Assembly: GCA_002383485.1 (NCBI GenBank)
Contig: DFYY01000037.1
Span: 1-64,000, forward strand
Reading direction: 5' to 3'
From: Bacteroidales bacterium UBA4070
GTDB taxonomy: Bacteria > Bacteroidota > Bacteroidia > Bacteroidales > VadinHA17
DNA: 64,000 nt
Shown: positions 27,982 to 36,927 of the stretch, in pieces
Layout of the letters: every line of letters starts with the position of its first letter
Position numbering within the stretch: the first letter of the stretch is position 1
Notes under the pieces: model-generated
What the model saw: only the letters and a program-made list of their open reading frames with translations
Told to the model about the DNA's origin: nothing
Database searches by the model: none
Made by a program: the position numbers and the translations under genes

Positions 27982-28890
27982 TTATTTATTTAACCGTTTC
28001 CATAGCCTGTGTACCATCTCCTCATACAGAGCCGCATCAGGACTGATGCCCTTTTTTCTTGCCCTTCCCTTTTGCAGGAGAATGCCAGCCTCCCCGTCTG
28101 CCGGGACGAATTCATCCAGCACCTTTTCGAGATTACCGATATCGTGGGAATAACTCTTTGGCCCGATATATCTTATCAGGAACTCCCTTGCCGGAAAATG
28201 GCCGCTTTCTACTGTCCCCATAACCCATTCTGCAAAAATACCGTAAAGCGTATATTCCGAAAAACGAATCATATTGAAGAGAGGGATCTTCCAGTTGTGG
28301 AAAAGAGTGCCCTTTTTCAGCCGCTCGGCAAGACTCTGCAGCACCTCTCTCCTTAAGACGAACTGTACAGACATATACCTGCGCACCGGGATAGTTTCAA
28401 CTTTAATACCCAGGAGCCTGGCCGCAGATCTGTAATATATCCTCGCATTGGGCCAGTCCCACGGTTCATCGTGACTGACAAGCATCACCTGCCCGTCCCT
28501 GAACAGCACCGAAGGATCAAAAGGCCTGACGAAGAATGCCTCCGAATCAAGGCATAGAAACACATCCTCATCAAGTACCTCAAATATTCCAAGTTTGACC
28601 ACCTGCTGCATAATCCACCCCCTGACAGGCAGGGTCAGAGGACTTATCCAGAAATTATGGCCCCTGAACTTCACAGGCGACTTTATCATCCATCGGGGTA
28701 TGACCGTATTCTGTGAAATGATTTTTCTTCGGTGGTTCTCCAGGGGCCTGAACAGGTCGGTATCACCATCTTCAATAAAGAGGTAATGCATGATTTCATT
28801 GGGAACAAACCTGTCGATACTCTGGCAAAGGATCCGGCACCATGAAAGGTCATTGCGGTAGCTGGTCGTGATGATGGCTAATCTGTTCAT
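27982..28890 (-). CDS. DUF6492-type glycosyltransferase-like protein
   Basis: 302 residues. It opens like a nucleotide-sugar binding domain (AIITTSYRNDLSWCRILCQS). At about residues 110-125 it has VFLCLDSEAFFVRPFD, where DSE-x-FF takes the place of the DxD metal motif of GT-A enzymes. This is the layout of DUF6492 proteins in surface-polysaccharide loci. The ATG overlaps the upstream stop (ATGA, 28887-28890). The donor and acceptor are unknown. Confidence 0.68.
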   Translation of the reverse strand: MNRLAIITTSYRNDLSWCRILCQSIDRFVPNEIMHYLFIEDGDTDLFRPLENHRRKIISQNTVIPRWMIKSPVKFRGHNFWISPLTLPVRGWIMQQVVKLGIFEVLDEDVFLCLDSEAFFVRPFDPSVLFRDGQVMLVSHDEPWDWPNARIYYRSAARLLGIKVETIPVRRYMSVQFVLRREVLQSLAERLKKGTLFHNWKIPLFNMIRFSEYTLYGIFAEWVMGTVESGHFPAREFLIRYIGPKSYSHDIGNLEKVLDEFVPADGEAGILLQKGRARKKGISPDAALYEEMVHRLWKRLNK

Positions 28891-29906
28891 CGGTCTGTAT
28901 CCTTATTATCTAAGACCAGGCCTACGGTCAGGGCCGTGAGATCATCCCACTCCACCTCCCTTTTTTCCCTGAAAAGTTCCCTTTCAGTAAGGGTGCTGTC
29001 TGCTTTACCGACTGCTGCGGGAAGTTCAGCCGGGCTGACATCATAGAACAGGCCTGTTGAAAGCAGATAATCATTGACTGCCATTTTCCGGCCTCCGCAA
29101 TAGAAGGCCGGAACGCCCAGCACACAGGCCTCTCTGGCCATGCTGTCTCCTGAAGAGATCAGGTACCGGCTGAAGTAAATCAGAGAGTGAATGCCCTTTA
29201 CAGGCTCAGTAAGCATCATCCAGTCGGCCGGGTAAAGTGCCCTGTCTCTCTTTTTCTCCAGTGAAAGCAATACCCTCATGCCTTTCGTTGCGGAAATAAT
29301 ACCCTCGATTACGGCATCACGTTCCTGGTTCATGTAGTTCAGGGTATCACGTGACACCTCCCTGACGAAGACATACTCTCCCGGAGAAAGTCCATATTCT
29401 TTTAACATAACAATATCCGGTCTGAACGATGCAGGTGAGAGGTAAGCCCACTCTTTCACACCATTGTAGGTCATTATGTTTCCTCGTGCATTGATTACCG
29501 GGGGAAAATAGAGAGCAGTGGCTGTCAGCCTCTCGAGAAGCACATTGTTCTTTCTCTCCGGATCATCGTCAAACTGGTAATTCGGACGTCCGGCCATCTT
29601 CATAATGGCTCCTGCCACAAACCCTCCGCAGCTAAGGGTGACATCGGGTCTGGTTCTGAAATAAAAAACAGCAAGCCTGAAAAACTTGATTATGTTCGCT
29701 TCAAAAATTATCGACAGAACTCCTCCCCGGTGACGGCCCGATTTGAACAGAGGTATCTCCTGCAATTCACGTCTGGCAATATTAAGAAGCGCACCACGAT
29801 CAAGGACAGTCATAAAGACTTCATGACCCTCTACCCGGAATCTCTCCATGGCACCCCTGAAGAAATTGAGGTGTGCAGGATGCGATATATCAAAATGAAT
29901 CTTCAT
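28887..29906 (-). CDS. DUF354-family glycosyltransferase-like protein
   Basis: 339 residues. The N-terminus MKIHFDISHPAHLNFFRGAM is diagnostic of DUF354, a GT-B-like family related to UDP-GlcNAc epimerase/MurG folds. GGFVAGAIMKMAGRPNYQFDDDPE and SSGDSMAREACVLGVPAFYC, the usual nucleotide-binding stretch near the C-terminus, are also present. It is coupled by ATGA overlaps to both the FemAB-like gene upstream and the DUF6492 gene downstream. It probably transfers or remodels a sugar; the substrate cannot be told. Confidence 0.72.
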   Translation of the reverse strand: MKIHFDISHPAHLNFFRGAMERFRVEGHEVFMTVLDRGALLNIARRELQEIPLFKSGRHRGGVLSIIFEANIIKFFRLAVFYFRTRPDVTLSCGGFVAGAIMKMAGRPNYQFDDDPERKNNVLLERLTATALYFPPVINARGNIMTYNGVKEWAYLSPASFRPDIVMLKEYGLSPGEYVFVREVSRDTLNYMNQERDAVIEGIISATKGMRVLLSLEKKRDRALYPADWMMLTEPVKGIHSLIYFSRYLISSGDSMAREACVLGVPAFYCGGRKMAVNDYLLSTGLFYDVSPAELPAAVGKADSTLTERELFREKREVEWDDLTALTVGLVLDNKDTDR

Positions 29907-30907
29907 CCGTTTCTCTTCGACTTTCCGTACAGCAGACGCCCAACATTATAAACAGGCTTGTTGAAGACCTTCAGGAACCGTCCGTGCTCAACCTGCCTGC
30001 CGCCAAACTTCGATTTGAACTCTCTTACGCCATAATCCTCATCGGGCCTGCCTGCACCCATAAAGTCAAAAATGCCTATTCCGTTCATCGCACCGTATTC
30101 TATTGCTGCCCAGGTTGCAAGCACACTGGGATAGATCCCCTGATGCCTGCCGTCTTCTCCGGCCACATACCATTCATAGATGGCATTCTTGCCGAACACC
30201 GGGCACATGATTCCTCCAATGATCCTTCCGTTATACCGGATAAGCAGATAAACCCCGGGCCCCGTCCTGTGAAACCTCAGGAACATCTCCACATCCGGCA
30301 GAGGCTTATGGACCCTCCTGTGGTATGTCTCCCTCAGAATTGCATAGAACTCCATGACCTCTTCACTGCCGGGGTTGACTATGACCTCTGCACCGCCTTC
30401 CAGACTCTTTCTCACCTGCCTCCTCCTGCTCTGGTTAAGACGGCTGAAAGTCTCCTTAACTGAGGTGATCTCCACCTGATAATTCAAATGAGGAATCCTG
30501 CTGAATCCGTTACCATCAAAGAACCCGGCAAGACGTGAATAATCATGCAGGTTTCTGATCTCGAGATATACAGCCCTTCCTTTAAGCCTCCCGGCGATAC
30601 TGTTCAGGAACGCCGGCAGCTCAGAACAATCCGCTCCATCTCTTGTAACCATGCCGCCATTGACAATCGCCCTCCGGCTGAAAGGCCTGACCAACCTGTT
30701 TTTCGAAAACTGTATACTTCCTGAGACCAGGTAGTCATAACTCCCGTCATGCTCCCCTATAAACACAAAAGGATTATGCTCTTCTGACTCCTTCAGGAAG
30801 TCGTAAAATTCAGGCATCTGAAACAGAGACCCGTTGCAGGCACTGCTGACCAGCTGAGACCACTTCAGCCTGTCGGCCTCTTCAACCCTGTCAATTATGT
30901 TCAGCAT
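29903..30907 (-). CDS. FemAB/GNAT-fold aminoacyl- or acyltransferase
   Basis: 334 residues with the double-GNAT layout of FemABX-like enzymes. LNQSRRRQVRKSL (near 143-155) is the RNN/RRQVRKS-like entry motif. YEWYVAGEDGRHQGIYPSVL (near 243-262) and GIGIFDFMGAGRPDEDYGV-x-EFKSKFG mark the second domain. FemAB enzymes attach amino acids from aminoacyl-tRNA to peptidoglycan; relatives in polysaccharide loci may acylate sugars (family knowledge). It begins at the upstream glycosyltransferase stop (1-base overlap, TAATG) and overlaps the next gene by 4 bases. Its neighbours, an ATP-grasp and an asparagine-synthase-like gene, suggest it helps add aminoacyl or amide groups to the glycan (inference). 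Confidence 0.72.
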   Translation of the reverse strand: MLNIIDRVEEADRLKWSQLVSSACNGSLFQMPEFYDFLKESEEHNPFVFIGEHDGSYDYLVSGSIQFSKNRLVRPFSRRAIVNGGMVTRDGADCSELPAFLNSIAGRLKGRAVYLEIRNLHDYSRLAGFFDGNGFSRIPHLNYQVEITSVKETFSRLNQSRRRQVRKSLEGGAEVIVNPGSEEVMEFYAILRETYHRRVHKPLPDVEMFLRFHRTGPGVYLLIRYNGRIIGGIMCPVFGKNAIYEWYVAGEDGRHQGIYPSVLATWAAIEYGAMNGIGIFDFMGAGRPDEDYGVREFKSKFGGRQVEHGRFLKVFNKPVYNVGRLLYGKSKRNG

Positions 30908-31824
30908 TAAGCGAGTAGTTCAGAATATATTCCCTCCAGCCTGAGAGCAATGGCCCTTGAATCGAGGCCGGAAATACTTTCTCTTCCATTCGTTTCCCTG
31001 ATTGCAGTCGCCCTGTAAAGTGACGAAGCAATCTCGTCGGCATTGCCCCTGACAGCATAGCAGCCTTCGGCACCGGCGAACAACTCTCCCACATCACCCA
31101 CCATCGTCGAAACAACCGGCCTGTTGCATGCCATTGCCTCCTTCACTATGTTCGGGCTTCCCTCCCAATGGCTGGTAATGAGAATGGCATCAGCCGCGTT
31201 AAGATACCATACTACCCTGTCCCTGGGCACATTCCCAAGCACGTGTAAGCTAACCCTTTCATTATCCATTGCTTTTACGCCATCCTCTGCCAGCCTGAAG
31301 TTCTTCTCCGGTCTGGCAGGATCGGACGGAAAAAGTATGTTTATTCTTGTCCCGTCCCACCCGGCAACTGCCAGGGCCTCCTCTCTGGGCAAAGGCCTGA
31401 AATGATCAAAATCCACACCGTTTGGAACAACGTGTACATGATTTAGCCCGAGTAAATTCTTCATCTCCCCGGTTTTAACAATACATGCATCCCAGAAAAA
31501 TCTGCCGAAAATTCCGGATACAACTCTCTGCGTTCTTCCACCCAGGACATCACTCCCCATCAGCGATACTACAAGAGGCTTCGCCCCTGCCAGACTTGAT
31601 ACCACACCTGACAGAACATAGTGAGCATGTACAATATCAGGCTTGAAATTCGCAATCTCCTTCCTGAGAGAAATTATATTCCGGAGGTATCCCGTCAATC
31701 CTTTACCCCTGACCCCGTAATACCGAAGGTCCATACCTCCCCGGATCAGTGAGCTCCCCTGATTTAATACTACCGGATTCGGTTCTCCGTCACGGTTGGC
31801 GCTGCCGACAAACAGGACTTTCAT
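30907..31824 (-). CDS. Family 4-type glycosyltransferase
   Basis: 305 residues, short for GT4 but with both GT-B halves. The N-terminal domain includes HAHYVLSGVVSSLAG (near 65-79). The C-terminal domain carries NILFPSDPARPEKNFRLAEDG (a binding loop), HWEGSPNIVKEAMACNRPVV, the EX7E signature (Glu-Gly-Ser ... Glu-Ala-Met), and VGDVGELF. It acts on the cytoplasmic face, adding a sugar to the lipid-linked repeat unit. Its ATG overlaps the stop of the ATP-grasp gene (ATGA). Confidence 0.85.
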   Translation of the reverse strand: MKVLFVGSANRDGEPNPVVLNQGSSLIRGGMDLRYYGVRGKGLTGYLRNIISLRKEIANFKPDIVHAHYVLSGVVSSLAGAKPLVVSLMGSDVLGGRTQRVVSGIFGRFFWDACIVKTGEMKNLLGLNHVHVVPNGVDFDHFRPLPREEALAVAGWDGTRINILFPSDPARPEKNFRLAEDGVKAMDNERVSLHVLGNVPRDRVVWYLNAADAILITSHWEGSPNIVKEAMACNRPVVSTMVGDVGELFAGAEGCYAVRGNADEIASSLYRATAIRETNGRESISGLDSRAIALRLEGIYSELLA

Positions 31825-32876
31825 TCAGCTGTCAGGATGCCGATAACATGATCAAGCCTGAGATCAAAACACTGGTTGGACGCGAAATCCCCTGCCTCGA
31901 ATACCCACATCCCACTTCTATTCACAAACCTTCCGGCTTTACCTTCAATGGCGGTCTGATACGGATCCGACTGCCCGAAAATGCATTGCATCTCGTTTAT
32001 GAGATATGATCCCTTGCCGTCTTCGAAAAGATCAACTGACATGGAACGGAACCCGAACCTGTCAGTAACCTCTTTGAGGAAGTCGAGTAACCCTTCAGGA
32101 GGGGCCAGGTACTCTTTAATGAGAGAACCGCTGGCCTTGTCTTTAATCTTGAGTTTTTTATGAGCGAAAAATGAGTCGCCAATCCTTACCGCTCGCCATT
32201 CATAATCATGGGGAACATATTCCTGAAAAAGAATAAAGCCAGTCTGAATATCCTCCTGGATCGAACGGTATTTATACAGACGTTCACGCAACAGGTCCCT
32301 GTCGGAGAATACCCTGGCAGCCCGTTGCAGCCATTGTCCTCTCTCCAGGTTAGGGCCGCCGCGACTCCTTTTCCCGCCCGAAAAGATATCCCTGATATAC
32401 CTTGTCAGCTCTTCCCTGGTCTTTAAGATCGTCACTCCCTTCCCGGAAGAACCGATGTTAAGCTTGGCTACGACAGGCAACTTCGCTGTGCGGGCAAAAC
32501 CAGCAGCTTCATTCTCATGGTAAAAAACATATGTTGTTGGGTGCGGAAGACCCTCAGCCTTAAGCCAGTATGACTGAAAGATCTTATTCTCATGTATCAG
32601 CACCTCATCAAGTGAAGGGAAACACGGGTAATTCATTCTCCCGGCCAGGATGGTCAGTCTCTCATCATATAGTTTCTTGAACCTGGAACTCAGGCCCCCG
32701 GGCTTGACAAGGAGAAACTCTGCAGGCTGTGCCGTCACTTCCTCAAACCACCCGGCCGAGGTAAGATCTGCTACGCGATAACTGACTTCGGCAGCACGCT
32801 TTTCACATGCCCTTATCCATGGCTCATGATCAGACTTAATCTCATTTGCCAGTATGACGAGCTCATGTTTTTTCAT
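31821..32876 (-). CDS. ATP-grasp ligase in polysaccharide operon
   Basis: 351 residues from the ATG at 32876 (MKKHELVILANEIKSDHEPW). The frame runs back to 32933, but the inner start gives a 14-base overlap with the upstream stop and a typical beginning. Features of the ATP-grasp fold are PVVAKLNIGSSGKGVTILK (a phosphate-binding Lys/Gly loop), FQEYVPHDYEWRAVRIG, and SVDLFEDGKGSYLINEMQ (metal-binding Asp, Glu and Asn). Such enzymes join a carboxylate to an amine by way of an acyl-phosphate. Beside a uronic-acid-forming dehydrogenase and an asparagine-synthase-like gene, a sugar carboxylate is a plausible substrate (inference). Confidence 0.75.
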   Translation of the reverse strand: MKKHELVILANEIKSDHEPWIRACEKRAAEVSYRVADLTSAGWFEEVTAQPAEFLLVKPGGLSSRFKKLYDERLTILAGRMNYPCFPSLDEVLIHENKIFQSYWLKAEGLPHPTTYVFYHENEAAGFARTAKLPVVAKLNIGSSGKGVTILKTREELTRYIRDIFSGGKRSRGGPNLERGQWLQRAARVFSDRDLLRERLYKYRSIQEDIQTGFILFQEYVPHDYEWRAVRIGDSFFAHKKLKIKDKASGSLIKEYLAPPEGLLDFLKEVTDRFGFRSMSVDLFEDGKGSYLINEMQCIFGQSDPYQTAIEGKAGRFVNRSGMWVFEAGDFASNQCFDLRLDHVIGILTAE

Positions 32877-34587
32877 TGCTGAATATTTTACCCAGGTTAA
32901 GGGGATTGGTATAATAATGCCACTCTCTCTCACTCAGACTGGTTGTGACCTGATTCAGACGGTGAGTGATCTCATTCACTTTAAAGAGGGGAGCAACAGC
33001 CGGACTGAGAGCTGAAAGCTGATCGCCTGCAAAATCCTTCATCCATTCGCCGTACCTGAAGTTCGGCGGATAAGAGTGTTGCCTCCACATGCCTGCAAAC
33101 CTGCCAAGCAAATATTTCAAACGGTTCCCGGTAAGGTCGTTGGCCGTGTAAAACCCTCTCTTGCTGTAAGGGATGTCTGAGAGTTCAGGGAGGAGCAGGT
33201 GCGTCAGCTGCACCTGGAAAAGTGAAGCCCGGAGAAGGTTGGAAAATCTGCCTGAACGATTGAATGAAATATAATCTGAAGCTGCGGCCATCTCCAGGAA
33301 GTCAGGATCCATGAAGGGATTAACCACCTGCCTGAACTGAGACGAATATATCAGCGAATCCTGGTAATGGTGAGCACACCCGTAGATAAAAAATGACAAC
33401 AGAAACTCCTTCTCCTTTTCTTGTCTGAGGAAAGGAGCGGAGAGCTGCTCAAGCTTTTCAGAAAGAAGAACAGTATCAAGAATACCGGTGTCAACTGATC
33501 TGGCGGCCAGCATCTCCATTGCTCTCCTGAGCCTGTCGGAAGGCGAACCATGATTCACTTTCCGGAAATATTCAGAGATTATATAACCGTCGTATTCCGG
33601 ACCCCGGAGATATTCCCCGCCCATCAGTCCCGTAAACAGCAACCCGACTTCCGGTTTACGCTTTCTCTCCTCTTCTGCGGCATGGTACCTGTGTGCCCTG
33701 TGCAGGTTTACGAGTGTGTTGCCAATTGAAATTATCCCGTGCCATCTGTCCCCTAGCCATCCTGGTGATGGAAAATCAGCAAAATGGACTGCGTGATCAA
33801 TCCCCAGGCGTTCTGCAACCATCTTTGCCACCAGAGCGTCAGCTGATCGGGGATCTCCGTAGGTAAAAGCACTGACCTTTGCCCCCGATTTCATCAACCC
33901 GGCAAGCACAAGCCTGCTGTCGCTGCCGCCGGTGAGGGTCAGGGTGGTATTCATACCCGGCTCACTGATGTAACCCTTTATTATCTTCACCCAGCGGTCA
34001 GCGCAGCATTCCGGTTCACACTCTTTCTTCTGCGAATTGAACAGCCTCATCGGCTCCCAGTAAAGAGATCTCCTCATTGCTCCGTCAAAGGTGATCCTTG
34101 AAGCGGGCGCTGACTGCTTTACCCCCTGAAAGGCAGTCATATCCATGACAAAGTGTTCAGTCAGGCAATAGAGAGCCATGTTCTCGTAATCAGGCGCAGC
34201 CCTGCTGTAATTACGAACTTTTTCTATACTGTTTGATATTATAAAATCATTCCCTCTCTCCCAGATAAAATAGCGGCCCATGCCGTGGATGTCATTGTAA
34301 ATTTCGAACCCGTCGGGCTTGATTATCAGCAGGGTAAATATCCCTTTAATCCGAAGGATGAGATCCGCACTATGGCTCTGCATAAGCCATCGGACAAGCC
34401 CGGCCCCTTTTAGTCCCTCGCACTCATCCTGGCAGTCGAGCCGGGGAATGACATAGCCGTCAATGATGATGACGGGTTCATCCGGTGTCAATGACACCTG
34501 CTTGCCGCAGAAGTAAAAGTAATTTCCCCCCTGGGCTGCAACCTGTTCAGGTAAGAATTTATTCCTTGAAACGACCCATTCCACCAC
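32863..34587 (-). CDS. Asparagine-synthase-like amidotransferase lacking the catalytic Cys
   Basis: 574 residues. The C-terminal synthetase domain has the PP-loop TLTGGSDSRLVLAGL (about 217-231, a variant of SGGxDS) and AKMVAERLGIDHAVHF. The N-terminal glutaminase-like domain keeps the fold (FTLLIIKPDGFEIYNDIHGMGRYF) but starts MVEWVVS, without the Met-Cys-Gly nucleophile of true glutamine amidotransferases. It therefore cannot hydrolyse glutamine in the usual way. Such proteins use free ammonia or another amine, as in uronamide formation or lasso-type cyclases (family knowledge). It overlaps the ATP-grasp gene by 14 bases and begins 2 bases after the CapA gene, so all three are probably made together. 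Confidence 0.8.
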   Translation of the reverse strand: MVEWVVSRNKFLPEQVAAQGGNYFYFCGKQVSLTPDEPVIIIDGYVIPRLDCQDECEGLKGAGLVRWLMQSHSADLILRIKGIFTLLIIKPDGFEIYNDIHGMGRYFIWERGNDFIISNSIEKVRNYSRAAPDYENMALYCLTEHFVMDMTAFQGVKQSAPASRITFDGAMRRSLYWEPMRLFNSQKKECEPECCADRWVKIIKGYISEPGMNTTLTLTGGSDSRLVLAGLMKSGAKVSAFTYGDPRSADALVAKMVAERLGIDHAVHFADFPSPGWLGDRWHGIISIGNTLVNLHRAHRYHAAEEERKRKPEVGLLFTGLMGGEYLRGPEYDGYIISEYFRKVNHGSPSDRLRRAMEMLAARSVDTGILDTVLLSEKLEQLSAPFLRQEKEKEFLLSFFIYGCAHHYQDSLIYSSQFRQVVNPFMDPDFLEMAAASDYISFNRSGRFSNLLRASLFQVQLTHLLLPELSDIPYSKRGFYTANDLTGNRLKYLLGRFAGMWRQHSYPPNFRYGEWMKDFAGDQLSALSPAVAPLFKVNEITHRLNQVTTSLSEREWHYYTNPLNLGKIFSNEKT

Positions 34588-34589
34588 TT

Positions 34590-35648
34590 TCAGCCTCTCT
34601 TTCTCAGTATCGTCAATGCGTTCCGTATCGCTTCTCTGTTAAAAATATCCCTTACGGGATTGCGGTAGTAGCCAAACAGTATATCATATAACCTGTCAAT
34701 AACAATCTCCTTGAAATTCAGGATACTGCCTGCCGCCCGGCTTCTGTTCCTGAGAAAAGTTCTCTTCATCACCCTGCCTGACCATCGTCTTACATCACTC
34801 TGCACGGCAACCAGCCTGTTGCCCTTAAGCTCCCTCGTGGCACAAAATGACGGATCAGTATGCAGATCGGCAAACAGAGGCACAAATGCTCTTTTGGTCT
34901 TCAGCGGTAGCGCCCTCAGACGCCCGCGCAGAAGGAAATCCCCGAACACAGTGCTCCCCAGGCTGTAAAAAATATATTTCCCCCGGTACTTTTCAAAGGG
35001 CTGCACAACATGCGGATGATGGCCGGCCACTATATCCGCTCCTGCATCAATAAAGGCATGTGCATCCTCAATCTGCCATCCCATCGGATAAGCTGAATAA
35101 TCCCTCCCCCAGTGCAGTGATAATATCACTCTCTCCGCTATGGCGCGTGTTGCTTCAATTGCGGCAACAATATCGTTCCTGTCATAGATATTTAAGAAGA
35201 GACCGTCTTCAGTATGAGGATTTGTCTCCGGATGTACATATCCCAGCAGTGCATGAACAATCCCGTTTATGGAAAAAATGGCCGGGTCAAGATGCTTTTT
35301 AAGATAGCCGGCGCCGGTGTGCGGAATATTGTTTGCATCAAGTATGCCGATTGTCCCCCGGACCCCTTCATGTCCGTAATCGAGAGAGTGGTTGTTTGCC
35401 AGTGTAACTGCGGCGACCGGATTATGTTTCAGAAATGCGTCCAGTGTGTGTGCATTGGAGTGCAGCTTCACGCCCCTGCTCTTGTCCGACTTCATCCCTT
35501 CATCAGCAACGGGAGCTTCAAGGTTTATAACGAACGCCCCTCCGCCGGTTACCTCCCTGAGGTTTATCCTCTCGCTCAGCTCCGTCTCGCTGAATCCGCT
35601 GATAATGCCTGAGAGGGCAACGTCACCCGTTAAGGTCAGTTTTATCAT
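34590..35648 (-). CDS. CapA-family protein (PGA_cap)
   Basis: 352 residues with the CapA/PgsA metallophosphatase-like fold: KLTLTGDVALSG at the N-terminus, VTLANNHSLDYGHEGVRGT (NNH-x-DYG, near 80-98), HWGRDYSAYP, and the C-terminal ADIVAGHHPHVVQPFEKY (GHHPH). CapA proteins take part in poly-gamma-glutamate capsule synthesis or export, and relatives occur in other capsule loci (family knowledge). No signal peptide or membrane segment is seen. The start overlaps the polymerase stop by 26 bases. The role here is probably in amidated or aminoacylated capsule assembly, which is inference. Confidence 0.82.
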   Translation of the reverse strand: MIKLTLTGDVALSGIISGFSETELSERINLREVTGGGAFVINLEAPVADEGMKSDKSRGVKLHSNAHTLDAFLKHNPVAAVTLANNHSLDYGHEGVRGTIGILDANNIPHTGAGYLKKHLDPAIFSINGIVHALLGYVHPETNPHTEDGLFLNIYDRNDIVAAIEATRAIAERVILSLHWGRDYSAYPMGWQIEDAHAFIDAGADIVAGHHPHVVQPFEKYRGKYIFYSLGSTVFGDFLLRGRLRALPLKTKRAFVPLFADLHTDPSFCATRELKGNRLVAVQSDVRRWSGRVMKRTFLRNRSRAAGSILNFKEIVIDRLYDILFGYYRNPVRDIFNREAIRNALTILRKRG

Positions 35649-36927
35649 CGGGTGAAATATTTTTTATTTTTCCGGCTATGTAATATGACCTCATAAGGCC
35701 CAAACATCCTCCAATGTAGAGAAATGCGGCAGCCCTGAGATCGATCGTGTGGTATACACCCGAAAGTGACAAACCGATAAGCCCGGCGATCAGGGCATAG
35801 ATAACTGCCCTCATCTCTCTCACCATCGGTTTTTTCTTTTCAAGGATACGAAAGAATTTCGTCTCCTTGAAGGCCCCGTAATATGTCATGATATAAAGCA
35901 CCAGGCCTATTGCGCCCGATCCGAAAAGTATTGAAAACAAGTCCGTGTGATGCAACCTTGGTATGTTAAAGTATTTACTCTCAGCCTGTACTCCTTCTCC
36001 GGTAATTACTCTCAAAATCGATTTATGCCTTATATCCTGTACAGTCATCTTGTATTCCGTGAATCTCCCTTCGCTCTCAATGTCTTTCTCTTCAAGGGAG
36101 AAGTTGTCCTGCCTTGCCAGAAAGGTCTGCTGGAGTACTGGTTCATACAGGGGATATGTAAAGAACAGCACCGCGAAAACTATGAGCGAGTTACGCAGAA
36201 ATTTTCCCTGTCTTCCTGAAGTCATGAAGTATGCAGCCATGCCGAGCAACAGTCCGAGCATAGCCCCCCGCTTAAGGGATAAGATGATCAGTACCAGGCA
36301 TATGACGTAAATTATGCGCAGAGCCAGCCCCTGCCCTTTCTTTTTGGTTAAGATCAGATAGATCGGAAAGGGAAGCACAAAGACTGTAAGATTCTTTGCA
36401 ATATTGACCCCCTGCCCGCCGAAGCTGAACCCGGTATCAGCGTAGAGCTTGTAACTCACTCCTGTAAAATTGGCTATCAGGATCGTCAGAAGTATAATTA
36501 TTATGCTAATCATGTATACTCTGTTTAACTCGATAAACCTCTGGAATGAGTTGATGAAAAACAATCCATAGGCAAAGGCCACTGAACCGAGAAAGACCTT
36601 CAGTACCTTATCAGGGAAAAAATCATACCTCATCCAGGTTACCACCCCCATAATTACAATCCATAAGGAAAACAACATGAGCCAGTTGAAGGTTACCGAC
36701 TTAACTTTCTTTGTGGAGAAGAACCAGGTTGCAGCTGCAAATAGAACAACAGCCCTGATGATGCCAAGGTTGACAGTCTCTTTCAACAGGTTGACAAATG
36801 ACAGGATAAGGACATTGAAGTAAGTCATGTATTTTATGTACACGTCAAACTCCCACTTCCTGTAAAGCGGTTTTCTTATCTGCGTCCTGCGGTCCATCTG
36901 CATATTGTGATTGCTGTCTTCTGCCAT
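35623..36927 (-). CDS. O-antigen polymerase/ligase-like membrane protein
   Basis: 434 residues with about 10-12 hydrophobic segments (for example FNVLILSFVNLL, AVVLFAAATWFF, LMLFSLWIVIMGVV, MISIIIILLTILIA). A large soluble loop (about 270-330, with SLEEKDIESEGRFTEYKMT) lies before the last helices, as in Wzy/WaaL proteins. The start could be ATG 36927, 36903 or 36897; all overlap the upstream glycosyltransferase. It probably polymerises repeat units at the periplasmic face of the inner membrane. A ligase role cannot be separated by sequence. Confidence 0.78.
   Translation of the reverse strand: MAEDSNHNMQMDRRTQIRKPLYRKWEFDVYIKYMTYFNVLILSFVNLLKETVNLGIIRAVVLFAAATWFFSTKKVKSVTFNWLMLFSLWIVIMGVVTWMRYDFFPDKVLKVFLGSVAFAYGLFFINSFQRFIELNRVYMISIIIILLTILIANFTGVSYKLYADTGFSFGGQGVNIAKNLTVFVLPFPIYLILTKKKGQGLALRIIYVICLVLIILSLKRGAMLGLLLGMAAYFMTSGRQGKFLRNSLIVFAVLFFTYPLYEPVLQQTFLARQDNFSLEEKDIESEGRFTEYKMTVQDIRHKSILRVITGEGVQAESKYFNIPRLHHTDLFSILFGSGAIGLVLYIMTYYGAFKETKFFRILEKKKPMVREMRAVIYALIAGLIGLSLSGVYHTIDLRAAAFLYIGGCLGLMRSYYIAGKIKNISPDDKTDLNG

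Noticed and set aside
370..34587. Lasso-peptide cluster (asparagine-synthase-like, nucleotidyltransferase-like and ABC exporter genes)
   Set aside because: The three are 30 kb apart in different operons, and no precursor or B-protein gene is seen; the asparagine-synthase-like gene fits the capsule operon better.
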